Below are positions 15,132-23,380 of a stretch of 64,000 nt of DNA, in pieces. The stretch comes from Lewinellaceae bacterium (GTDB lineage: Bacteria; Bacteroidota; Bacteroidia; Chitinophagales; Saprospiraceae), in NCBI GenBank assembly GCA_016708875.1, contig JADJFA010000007.1, positions 62,001 to 126,000 of the forward strand, written 5' to 3'. The translations under genes and the position numbers were made by a program. The notes under the pieces were generated by a model. The model saw only the letters and a program-made list of their open reading frames with translations, did no database searches and was not told the origin of the DNA. The number at the start of each line of letters is the position of its first letter. The stretch's first letter is position 1.

Positions 15132-16292
15132 ATGAAAAGAATGTTACTTGCTTCTGCACTCTCCGCTATCTGCTCTTTGGCTTCGGCCCAGATCACCGTT
15201 ACCAATGCTACTTTCCCTGCTGCTGGGGATTCCTTAGTGTACGCCATTGACGATGTACCCCTAGGGATCAATCCCGCTACTCCTCCAGGTAGCAATCAAA
15301 TCTGGGATTTTAGCACCCTCCAAAAGGACGACACCCTTTCAGTTGTGTATCGGCCTGCAAGTGCAGGAACCGAAGTAGCAAATTTCCCCGGCGCAGACCT
15401 CGTTGTAACGGGTCAGGGCGAGACCTATTTCAACGTGACGAACACCAATTTTGAAACAATGGGCTATGCAGGTGCTGACCCAGCTGGATTTGGTCTCGAT
15501 GTGGTGGCTAAGTTCACCCCAGTATTATATGATCGCTACGCGCCCATGAGTTTTTTCGACATTAAGAGTCAGACCAGCAACCTTTCACTTTCTTTTCCCA
15601 CCGACCAGCCACCATTGGACAGCGTTTTCTCGAATCTACCAGTGAACATAGATTCGATGCGCGTTAGGATTACTACGAACCGTCTCGGTGTTGTTGATGG
15701 TTCGGGAACTACAACGATTCCGGGTGGCACCTACCCCGTGCTACGCGAAAAGCGTACAGACTACACCACGACAAATATCGATGTCTATGTCTTGCTTTTC
15801 CCAGGCTTTGGCCAATGGGTTGATTTGGCCACTATCATTGGCGGCGGCGGCGGCGGCGGCGGCTTGGGCAATTTTCTCGGCACAGACACAACCCTTACTT
15901 ACCGTTTTTACAACGATATTGAAAAAGAAGAAATCGCAATAGCGACGATGAGCAACGACCTATCAACGGTGGAATCCATTCGCTTTAAAAACAATGTAAC
16001 CACTCCGGCCATCGAACCGAAAATAACTTTTTCGGGCGGCATCCAAGCCTTCCCAAACCCTGCTGTGGAGTGGGTGCGCTTTGATTGCTCAAATCTGGTT
16101 CAGGGCGAGTACACGCTTAAAATCTTCAATATCATCGGCAAATTGGTGTGGAAAAAGAATTACACACTGGGCGGAACGACCTCGTTCCGCGTCGAATTGG
16201 ACGATTTCAAAAAAGGAACCTATATATATAGCCTTGTTGATAAACAGGGCAATGCCGTAGGAACCAAGCGTTTGGTGGTGTTGAAGCCTTAA
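15132..16292 (+). CDS. secreted protein with T9SS sorting tail, function unknown
   Basis: The 386-residue protein has a signal peptide (MKRMLLASALSAICSLASA) and a body with no domain I recognise (opens ITVTNATFPAAGDSLVYAID, as in several secreted Bacteroidota proteins). The C-terminal part of about 80 residues is a T9SS type A sorting domain (AFPNPAVEWVRFDCS ... YTLKIFNIIGKLVWKK ... GTYIYSLVDKQG). It is therefore expected to cross the outer membrane by the Gld/Spr machine encoded at 35-41 kb. A run of eight GGC codons (15840-15863) encodes Gly8, an unstable-looking microsatellite. Confidence 0.85.
   Translation: MKRMLLASALSAICSLASAQITVTNATFPAAGDSLVYAIDDVPLGINPATPPGSNQIWDFSTLQKDDTLSVVYRPASAGTEVANFPGADLVVTGQGETYFNVTNTNFETMGYAGADPAGFGLDVVAKFTPVLYDRYAPMSFFDIKSQTSNLSLSFPTDQPPLDSVFSNLPVNIDSMRVRITTNRLGVVDGSGTTTIPGGTYPVLREKRTDYTTTNIDVYVLLFPGFGQWVDLATIIGGGGGGGGLGNFLGTDTTLTYRFYNDIEKEEIAIATMSNDLSTVESIRFKNNVTTPAIEPKITFSGGIQAFPNPAVEWVRFDCSNLVQGEYTLKIFNIIGKLVWKKNYTLGGTTSFRVELDDFKKGTYIYSLVDKQGNAVGTKRLVVLKP
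15840..15863 (+). repeat. (GGC)8 microsatellite in a coding sequence
   Basis: Eight perfect GGC units encoding polyglycine in the secreted protein. Length change by slippage would alter the protein without shifting frame. Confidence 0.9.
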
Positions 16293-16319
16293 TGATTCAC
16301 GTTTTTATTAAGCAAAGAA

Positions 16320-16469
16320 TTAAACCGCAAAACCGCAAAACCGGAGAACAGGAAAATTTAAAACTGCGAAGGAATTGATCTCGAAAAGGGAAGATTTTGG
16401 CCATCTTCTAATCATAATGCTTGGTTTTAAATTTTCCTGTTCTCCGGTTTTCCTGTTTTGCGGTTTAAT
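16320..16469. repeat. inverted-repeat element G1
   Basis: Left arm TTAAACCGCAAAACCGC and on to GAACAGGAAAATTTAAAA; right arm its complement. The roughly 60-bp loop contains TTGATCTCGAAAAGG and AAGATTTTGGCC. Element G3 at 59294-59440 has the same arms and a clearly related loop; G2 at 43455-44064 has the same kind of arms around a gene. Confidence 0.85.
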
Positions 16470-16502
16470 TTTATGCCTGCTAAAATTCCTCATTTTTGCG
16501 CC

Positions 16503-16958
16503 ATGTTTTCTGCTGTTTCAAAATCGTGGTGGGCGAATATTTTGCTTTACGGTCTCTCTTTGGGGCTGTTGCTGGCTGCACTACAGTTTTCCCAATACCG
16601 TTTGCTGACCCAGGGTAATGCCGAAAAATGGTACATCGGATTGGTTGCTGCACTTTTTGCTGCAATAGGCATTTGGGCTGGAAAGAAACTGATCCAAAAA
16701 AATGACCCACAACCTGCTTTTATTGTCCCTGAATTTCGTCCAAAAGAGGAGGTTTTGGAGCGGCTCGGCATCACCCCCCGCGAATTGGAGGTGTTGGAGC
16801 AAATGGCCCTGGGATTGAGCAATCAGGAAATTGCAGACAAACTGTTCGTTTCCCTCAACACCGTCAAAACACACAGCTCAAATGTGTTTTCCAAACTGGG
16901 CGCGATACGACGCACGCAGGCTATACAACGGGCAAAGGAAATGGGGCTGATAGCCTAA
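16503..16958 (+). CDS. membrane-anchored LuxR-type HTH regulator
   Basis: About 151 residues from the ATG at 16503. Two membrane segments (ILLYGLSLGLLLAALQF and YIGLVAALFAAIGIWAG) are followed by a C-terminal LuxR/GerE helix-turn-helix (about residues 88-150: LTPRE-type ITPRELEVLEQMALGLSNQEIADKLFVSLNTVKTHSSNVFSKL). Small two-helix membrane proteins with this DNA-binding domain are common in Bacteroidota; signal and targets are unknown. The next gene, a DUF4199 membrane protein, is often found beside such regulators and may be its target or partner (inference). The right arm of repeat G1 lies in its leader. Confidence 0.85.
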   Translation: MFSAVSKSWWANILLYGLSLGLLLAALQFSQYRLLTQGNAEKWYIGLVAALFAAIGIWAGKKLIQKNDPQPAFIVPEFRPKEEVLERLGITPRELEVLEQMALGLSNQEIADKLFVSLNTVKTHSSNVFSKLGAIRRTQAIQRAKEMGLIA

Positions 16959-17119
16959 AGTGTGGCACACTAAAGGGCACTTTAATCGTCAAACCACAAA
17001 AATCGCTCCCTCAAAAGGGTGATATTGTCCTGGACCTTGAAATCACCCGAAAGTGTGAGGGCTGAACCGGGCAAATACGCTTGGTTTGCAGCAGTTTTTC
17101 ACACAAAAATTTCCTTTTT

Positions 17120-17639
17120 ATGAAACAGACAATTCTACGTTACGGGCTTATCTCTGGTGCTATTGCAGCCGTGCTCATGGTAGGCACTTCTATGTATTTC
17201 GCATCCACCATGAATTTTGACAACGGCCAATATTTTGGCTATGCGGGCATTTTGCTCAGCATGCTTTTTTGTGTATTTCGGCGTACGATCTTACAGAGAG
17301 CAGGTGAATGGAGGTGTTTTGAGTTTTGGAAAGGGCTTTCAGGTCGGCCTGCTGATCGCCATCGTGTCGTGCTTGTGCTATGTGCTGGCGTGGATGTTGG
17401 TATCCGAGACGCTGATGCCCGATTTTATGGACAAATACATTGCTCACAGCCTGGCGCAAATGCAGCAATCCGGTGTAGCACAAGCCGAAATCGAGCGACA
17501 TACTACCGAAATGGAGCAATTCAAGGAAATGTACAAAAACCCTTTTATCAAGTTTGGCCTGACTTTTCTGGAGCCGTTTCCGGTGGGCTTTTTGGTGGCC
17601 TTGATTTCGGCTTTGGCGCTGCGAAAGAGCGCGGTGTAA
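17120..17639 (+). CDS. DUF4199 family membrane protein (frameshifted)
   Basis: Starts MKQTILRYGLISGAIAAVLM and, after one frame change, continues FGVRSYREQVNGGVLSFGKGFQVGLLIAIVSCLCYVLAW to PFPVGFLVALISALALRKSAV: the usual four-helix DUF4199 protein of about 170 residues. The break lies in the T6 run at 17265-17270; removing one T restores LSMLFVYFGVRSYRE. I infer either a sequencing error or a slippage site. Function unknown; usually near LuxR or LytTR regulators. Confidence 0.8.
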
Positions 17640-17681
17640 TAATTATATATGCGTTTGGGGCAGCGTAGATCCCGAATTTCC

Positions 17682-17846
17682 TAAAAGCCGCATCGCGGCG
17701 ACATTATGGTAGCCCAACGGGCGGGTAATATGGCAAAAACCGCGTAGCGGTGACATTATTACACCGATTAAAATGCCACCGCTACGCGGTTCCGTAAATT
17801 ATTCGACGCTAACGCTACCATAATGTCGCCGCGATGCGGCTTTTTA
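17682..17846. repeat. nested inverted-repeat element C
   Basis: Outer arms TAAAAGCCGCATCGCGGCGA... ACATTATGGTAGC (17682-17712) and complement (17814-17846) enclose inner arms ACCGCGTAGCGGTG / CACCGCTACGCGGT (17739-17794). No coding capacity. It fills much of the 380-bp gap between the DUF4199 gene and the next gene. Confidence 0.85.
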
Positions 17847-18021
17847 GGCTTTGGTAAAATTTTTTTTATCAGGCGACATCCCTTCATTTCATTACAACAG
17901 CTAGTGTTGGTCGAAAAGCGAACATGGTTTACTTTCATGAAGTGCTTTATTTGCGGTCCTCTAAATTGTCGAAAACTACCTGCTACGCAATTTCTAAACG
18001 GCATTTTCAACTACTGTTACT

Positions 18022-20409
18022 ATGAAACTACTACACTTTCTCGCCTTTCTTCTGCTCACTCTTGGTATTCCGATGGCAAGTTCTGCCCAAAACCAAAATA
18101 TCACGTTCCGCTCCAAACTCTCCTTCCCTGGCCAAACCGTGGCCAACATGTGCGGATGGTCCTCTCCTACCGGACAAGAATATGCCTTGGTAGGTGCTTC
18201 CAAAGGACTTATTATCGTTGACGTAACAAACCCGGATGCTCCTGTGCAGATTGTGCAGGTTCCTGGCCCCGACGATTTTTGGAAAGAAATAAAAACCTAC
18301 TCCCATTATGCGTATGTCGTTTCAGAAGGTGGACAAGGGGTGCAAATTGTGGATCTCAGCGCCCTTCCGTCCCCCAATTTGCCCAACAAATTTTACAAAG
18401 GAGATGGGGCAATCCTAAATCAGCTCGATGCCATTCACGCACTCCATATTGACGTCACAAAAGGCTTCCTTTATACCTACGGGAGCAACAATCTATTCAG
18501 TGGCGGAGCATTGGTTATGAGCTTGAACGATCCCTGGAACCCAAGTTTTGTGGGCAAGTTTGATGCGCTTGGTTACATCCACGACGGCTATGTTGACAAT
18601 GACACACTCTATGCCGGGCACATTAATGCTGGCCTTTTTTCCATTGTGGACATGACCAACAAGGCTGCACCCGTATTGCTCAATACCCAAACTACCCCCA
18701 CCAATTTTACCCACAACACCTGGCTTTCCGAGGATCGAAAAACCATTTTTACCACAGACGAAACAGGAAATTCGTTCCTCGCCTCCTACGATGTGAGCGA
18801 CCCATCAGACATCCAGTTTCTGGACAAAATGCAGACCAACCCCGGCTCTGGCAGCATCGTTCACAACACACATATCCGGGGCAATTACGCCATAACCTCT
18901 TGGTACACACAGGGTGTGACCATCGTTGACGTGACAAATCCCAACAATCTGGTTGAAACAGGTAATTATGACACCTACCCACAAGGTTCGGGCGGCGGCT
19001 TTGATGGCTGCTGGGGCGTGTATCCCTATTTACCGTCGGGCAATCTTGTGGCAAGCAACATCACACCTGGAGAACTATGGGTGCTTACACCCAGCTACCA
19101 GCGCGCTTGTTACCTCGAAGGAAAAATAACGGATGCCGCTAACGGTCAGCCACTTGCAGGCGCCACTGTAGAGATCGTGGGGGTCAGCACGTCTGCAAAA
19201 ACTACAGGTGCAAATGGCCTTTATCATACAGGCCAGGCCCAGGCCGGCATGGCACAGGTACTCGTGACCAAATTTGGCTATGAACCAGCTTTTGCCGCCG
19301 TCAATTTAATTACTGGCGAAGTTGTAATGCTTGATGTGGCACTGACAGCCGCATCCAGTTACACCGTTGGCGGGCTGGTGCAGCAGTCGGGTAATGCGGC
19401 ACCCATCCCGAACGCGCATGTGTCCATCATTTCACCCGATGCGTCTTATGAAATTACGACAGACGCTAGCGGCCAGTTTAGCATTCCAAATGTAGTGGGC
19501 GGGCTGTATGATATTGTTGCCGGGGCTTGGGGTTACCGTTACAAAGTACAAAACCAGGTCGTGAATACCAACCAACAAATCGTGCTCGAACTGGAAGAAG
19601 GCTATCAAGACGATTTTGTGTTCGACTATGGATGGCAAAAAAGTGGGAGCTCCGCAGGAGGAATTTGGGAACGCACCGATGCTCCGCTCGCAGTAGTTTT
19701 TAATGGTTTTGCACTGTCACCAGGGGAAGACGTAACCGGTGATGTGGGCTTTTCCTGCTATGTCACAGGAAATTCTTCAGCTGATATTGACGCGGACGAT
19801 GTAGAAAGTGGCACTTCTATCCTTACCTCTCCCGTCATGGATTTGAGTGGCTACTTGAACCCACGTATTTCAGCGCAGGTATTTTGCCTCGCAGCAAATG
19901 TTGCCCAGCAATTTGTGGACTCCATCAAAGTATATGTCAGCAACGGCACACAGGAAAAACTCGCCTGGAAGCGCAAGGGCGACAATTTTGACTGGCAGCT
20001 TATGGAGTTTGACGTGACGGACTTTGTACCGCTCAGCAGCACGATGAGTATCCGCGTAGTTTGCTTCGACAACCCCAACGGTACGATATTAGACACTTAT
20101 GAAGCTGCTTTGGACCAGTTCAACGTGTTGGATCAACCACTTGGCACAGCGAATTTGGAGCAAACAAGTACGCTTTCTGCTATGCCAAATCCTTTTAATG
20201 GAACAACGGTAGTCCAGTACGAAAACGTTGAAAATCAAAGTGTTATGAGGGTTTTTGACCTTTCAGGACGGACTGTTCAAACGTTCGAGCTTGCGGGAGA
20301 TTCGGGACAAGTTATTATTGGAGGTAACCTGCCGAAGGGCGTTTACTTCGTCCGAATAGAACAGGAGGGGCAGGTATCTAAGGCTTTGAAAGTGGTGAAA
20401 GTGAATTAA
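18022..20409 (+). CDS. secreted choice-of-anchor B / LVIVD-repeat protein with T9SS tail
   Basis: The 795-residue protein has a signal peptide (MKLLHFLAFLLLTLGIPMASSAQ). Residues about 25-360 carry LVIVD-type beta-propeller repeats (GASKGLIIVDVTNPDAPV, GGQGVQIVDLSA, QGVTIVDVTNPNNLVETG) of the choice-of-anchor B family. Two carboxypeptidase-regulatory-like beta domains follow (YLEGKITDAANGQPLAGATVEI, and ATITIS-like block at 440-510), then a jelly-roll-like segment (about 530-690) and a T9SS type A tail (MPNPFNGTTVVQYENVENQ ... KGVYFVRIEQEGQ). Probably attached to or released from the cell surface; ligand unknown. Confidence 0.87.
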   Translation: MKLLHFLAFLLLTLGIPMASSAQNQNITFRSKLSFPGQTVANMCGWSSPTGQEYALVGASKGLIIVDVTNPDAPVQIVQVPGPDDFWKEIKTYSHYAYVVSEGGQGVQIVDLSALPSPNLPNKFYKGDGAILNQLDAIHALHIDVTKGFLYTYGSNNLFSGGALVMSLNDPWNPSFVGKFDALGYIHDGYVDNDTLYAGHINAGLFSIVDMTNKAAPVLLNTQTTPTNFTHNTWLSEDRKTIFTTDETGNSFLASYDVSDPSDIQFLDKMQTNPGSGSIVHNTHIRGNYAITSWYTQGVTIVDVTNPNNLVETGNYDTYPQGSGGGFDGCWGVYPYLPSGNLVASNITPGELWVLTPSYQRACYLEGKITDAANGQPLAGATVEIVGVSTSAKTTGANGLYHTGQAQAGMAQVLVTKFGYEPAFAAVNLITGEVVMLDVALTAASSYTVGGLVQQSGNAAPIPNAHVSIISPDASYEITTDASGQFSIPNVVGGLYDIVAGAWGYRYKVQNQVVNTNQQIVLELEEGYQDDFVFDYGWQKSGSSAGGIWERTDAPLAVVFNGFALSPGEDVTGDVGFSCYVTGNSSADIDADDVESGTSILTSPVMDLSGYLNPRISAQVFCLAANVAQQFVDSIKVYVSNGTQEKLAWKRKGDNFDWQLMEFDVTDFVPLSSTMSIRVVCFDNPNGTILDTYEAALDQFNVLDQPLGTANLEQTSTLSAMPNPFNGTTVVQYENVENQSVMRVFDLSGRTVQTFELAGDSGQVIIGGNLPKGVYFVRIEQEGQVSKALKVVKVN

Positions 20410-20417
20410 GGACTGTT

Positions 20418-20450
20418 ACCCGTCCTACGGCTCAGAGCCGTAGGACGGGT
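20418..20450. terminator. bidirectional terminator-like palindrome
   Basis: ACCCGTCCTACGGCTC, AG, and its complement form a perfect 33-base hairpin between two convergent genes. Confidence 0.7.
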
Positions 20451-20457
20451 TCTTCGT

Positions 20458-21060
20458 TCACTCCCGAATATCAGCCCAAAAACGCCCCTCAGAAAAAGTG
20501 ACTTTCTTGGGGTTGGCTGGATTTAGGCGCGGCTCCCTTATATTGAATGAAACATGAAAATTGCCTTCCACACGCTTATTAGCCAAGTCTATTTTGGTGA
20601 TAACCAAGGTGTTCTTTACGTCGGTGGTATCCACACGGTATCCGTCTTCGACTACATCCCCATCAGAAGTATAAGTAGTGTATCCGGCAGATACCTCTCC
20701 TTGAGGCAATTGGTCTATGCCTGTTGTAGCTGTAGTAAATTCATACGTTCGTGGACCATTTTTGAGTGGATAAGCAAAATGTAAGCTTTCTCTCCTGCTC
20801 CAATTATTCGTATAGGTAAAAAAAATGACCGAGAGCTTGGTCGAGTCTAAATATGCTACCCTGCAAAACGTCTCTGCACTCCAAAGCGCAGTCAATTTAT
20901 TGGCATAAGCCGCTCCTTTTGAGGTGTCGCCCGGCTCAAAAATGGGCACATAAATCGGCGGATCAGGGATGGGCGGTGAGGGATCTTTGGGGATCGGCTC
21001 CTTTTGGCACGATACTAATGCTAACAGGGTCAGCAGCAATACAAAGGGGACGTTTTTCAT
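20458..21060 (-). CDS. lipoprotein of unknown function
   Basis: About 200 residues from the Met at 21060. Lipoprotein signal MKNVPFVLLLTLLALVSC with lipobox LVSC, then a proline-rich spacer (PIPKDPSPPIPDPP) and a single beta-rich domain (LTALWSAETFCRVAYLDSTKLSVIF to EGRFWADIRE), as in small Bacteroidota lipoproteins of the DUF5025/DUF6252 kind, though I am not certain of the family. The longer reading frame to 21195 is rejected because the lipobox would be internal. Divergent from galK. Confidence 0.75.
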   Translation of the reverse strand: MKNVPFVLLLTLLALVSCQKEPIPKDPSPPIPDPPIYVPIFEPGDTSKGAAYANKLTALWSAETFCRVAYLDSTKLSVIFFTYTNNWSRRESLHFAYPLKNGPRTYEFTTATTGIDQLPQGEVSAGYTTYTSDGDVVEDGYRVDTTDVKNTLVITKIDLANKRVEGNFHVSFNIREPRLNPANPKKVTFSEGRFWADIRE

Positions 21061-21175
21061 GGGAAAGGTAGATTTAGGGTTGAAAGATGAATTTTTGAGT
21101 GCCGGAATGTTTTGTCCAAATGAAAAGAGCGCGAGTTTCCACAGAAATCTCAATTTTGCGCAGCAAATTACAAAA

Positions 21176-22366
21176 ATGTATCCCGAATCCATCATTCAAG
21201 CCTTTCTTCGCAAATTCGGCGAGACCCCGGCCATCATCGTCCGCGCTCCAGGTCGCATCAACCTCATTGGAGAGCATACCGACTACAATGAAGGCTTTGT
21301 GCTACCTGCTGCCATTGACCGCGCCGTTTGGTTCGCAGTGTCACCCAAAGACGATCAAGGGCTTCATTTTCAAGCACTTGACTTGGGAGCAGCATTTCAA
21401 ACCAACTTGAAAAATCTGGAAAAATCGCCGCTCGGTTGGCCCAATTACCTGCTCGGCTGCTTTTCGGAATTGCTCCGGGATGGTCACCAGATCGGTGGCG
21501 CGAACGTCGTTTTTAGTGGCGATATCCCTGTTGGCGCCGGGCTTTCCAGTTCAGCGGCGGTTGAAAGCGGAATGTTGTTTGCGCTGAACGAATTGTACCA
21601 ACTCAGCCTTTCCCGCCCCGATCTCGCCCGTTTGGCCCAGCGATCCGAGAACAATTTTGTGGGCATGAATTGCGGCATCATGGACATGTTTGCTTCCCTC
21701 ATGGGGCGCGAGGGATGCGCATTAAAACTTGATTGTCGAAGCCTCCAGCACGAATATATCCCCTTAAATGTGCAGGACACTGCCATCTTGCTCTGCGATA
21801 CGGGCGTGAAGCACCAACTCGTAGACTCCGCCTACAACACCCGCCGACAAGAATGCGAAGAAGGGGTGCGACATTTGCAAAGGATTTACCCCAATGTACA
21901 CAGCCTCCGTGACGTGGATATAAATATGTTGCATTCAGAAAAAAACCATCTCAGAGAAGTAGTTTTTCAACGCTGCAAATACGTCGTGGAAGAGAACGGG
22001 CGGGTGGAGTCTGCTTGCAAAGCATTGAAAGAGAAGGGTTTGCCAGCCATTGGTTCATTGTTGTACGCCAGTCACGAGGGTTTGAAAAACGAATATCAGG
22101 TCAGCTGCCCGGAACTCGATTTTCTTGTAGACCACACACCCGACAGCCTTAATTTTTTTGGTGCACGGATGGTTGGCGGCGGATTCGGAGGATGCACCAT
22201 TAACCTATTGAAAAAAGATGCCGTGGAAGGCTTTCAAACGTACATTGCCCGTAAATACCGCGAAAAATGGGGACGTAGGGGAGACCTCGGAGGTTTTCGA
22301 AAACCTCCGAGGTCTCCCCGTGACCACACTCTAGTACAGAAAAACCCTCCCATTCAAAAAATATGA
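21176..22366 (+). CDS. galK: galactokinase
   Basis: A GHMP kinase of about 396 residues with the three expected motifs: GRINLIGEHTDYNEGFVLP near residue 25, PVGAGLSSSAAVESG near 120 (ATP loop), and GARMVGGGFGGCTINLL near 330. It phosphorylates galactose at C1 (Leloir pathway). The start at 21176 matches the family. The last 25 or so residues are abnormal: a perfect 42-base palindrome (22278-22319) lies in the 3' end, so the usual C-terminal strand is replaced by residues such as GRRGDLGGFRKPPRSPRDHT. Stop and galE start overlap as ATGA. Confidence 0.92.
   Translation: MYPESIIQAFLRKFGETPAIIVRAPGRINLIGEHTDYNEGFVLPAAIDRAVWFAVSPKDDQGLHFQALDLGAAFQTNLKNLEKSPLGWPNYLLGCFSELLRDGHQIGGANVVFSGDIPVGAGLSSSAAVESGMLFALNELYQLSLSRPDLARLAQRSENNFVGMNCGIMDMFASLMGREGCALKLDCRSLQHEYIPLNVQDTAILLCDTGVKHQLVDSAYNTRRQECEEGVRHLQRIYPNVHSLRDVDINMLHSEKNHLREVVFQRCKYVVEENGRVESACKALKEKGLPAIGSLLYASHEGLKNEYQVSCPELDFLVDHTPDSLNFFGARMVGGGFGGCTINLLKKDAVEGFQTYIARKYREKWGRRGDLGGFRKPPRSPRDHTLVQKNPPIQKI
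22278..22319. repeat. 42-base perfect palindrome E in the 3' end of galK
   Basis: GGGGAGACCTCGGAGGTTTT followed by CG and the exact complement. It is translated as the C-terminal tail of GalK. Confidence 0.9.
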
Positions 22367-23366
22367 ACATACTAGTAACAGGCGGCGCAGGCTTTATTGG
22401 TTCCCACACTGTTGTGTCCCTTGTAGAAGCAGGTTTCAATCCCGTTATCGTGGACGATTTTTCCAATTCCGAGCCCTCAGTTTTGTCGGGTTTAAAAAAA
22501 ATAGTAGGCCGTGAAGTGTCCTGCCACGTGCTGGATTGCAATAATTATCCAGCGATGCGGCAAATTCTTCGCGATGAAAAAATAGCTGGGGTCATCCATT
22601 TTGCAGCATTCAAGGCAGTGGGCGAATCCATGCAGGAGCCTTTGGCATATTATCGAAACAACCTTGGTTCTTTGCTCACTTTGGTAGACGCCATGCTTGC
22701 CGAAGGTATATCAAACCTCATTTTTTCTTCTTCCTGCACCGTGTATGGCGAGCCGGACACCTCACCAGTGACGGAACAAACACCTATAAAACCCGCAGCA
22801 TCTGTTTACGGAAATACCAAGCAGGTAGGTGAAGAGATTCTTCGCGATGTATCTGCTGTCAAACCCTTGAAAAGTCTGTCATTGCGTTACTTCAACCCCA
22901 TCGGTGCACATCCTTCGGCGCTTATCGGCGAACTACCGCGCGGCGTACCAAGCAATTTAGTGCCTTTTGTGACTCAAACAGCAGCTGGACTGCGCGAGTC
23001 GCTCACAATTTTTGGAAACGACTACCCAACCCCAGATGGCACCTGCATCCGCGATTTTATTCACATAATGGACCTTGCAGAAGCGCACGTGGCGGCCCTC
23101 CAATACGCTCTAAATAAATCAGAGTCAAGTTTTTACGACACCTTCAACCTCGGCACCGGACAAGGAAATACAGTACTGGAATTGGTCAAAACCTTTGAAA
23201 AAGTGAGCGGCAAACCCCTACCCTACTCTATCGGCCCACGAAGAGAAGGCGATGTCGTGGCCGTTTGGGCCGACGTGAAAAATCGCGCGAATTACTCCGC
23301 TGGCAAACCAGGCGTTCGCTCCAGGAAGCGCTTGAGGATGCCTGGCGCTGGCAGCAGCGTTTATAG
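22363..23366 (+). CDS. galE: UDP-glucose 4-epimerase (frameshifted near 3' end)
   Basis: Rossmann-fold SDR: NILVTGGAGFIGSHTVVSL at the N terminus, FSSSCTVYG with catalytic Ser, YGNTK (Tyr-x-x-x-Lys) and GTCIRDFIHIMDLAEAH. It interconverts UDP-glucose and UDP-galactose. After VWADVK the frame is lost at the A5 run 23278-23282: with one more A the protein continues KSRELLRWQTRRSLQEALEDAWRWQQRL and stops at 23366, the normal length of about 334 residues. As read it would run on to 23535 in an unrelated frame across the start of glpD. I infer a sequencing error. Confidence 0.9.
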
Positions 23367-23380
23367 ATTATATTTACGCC

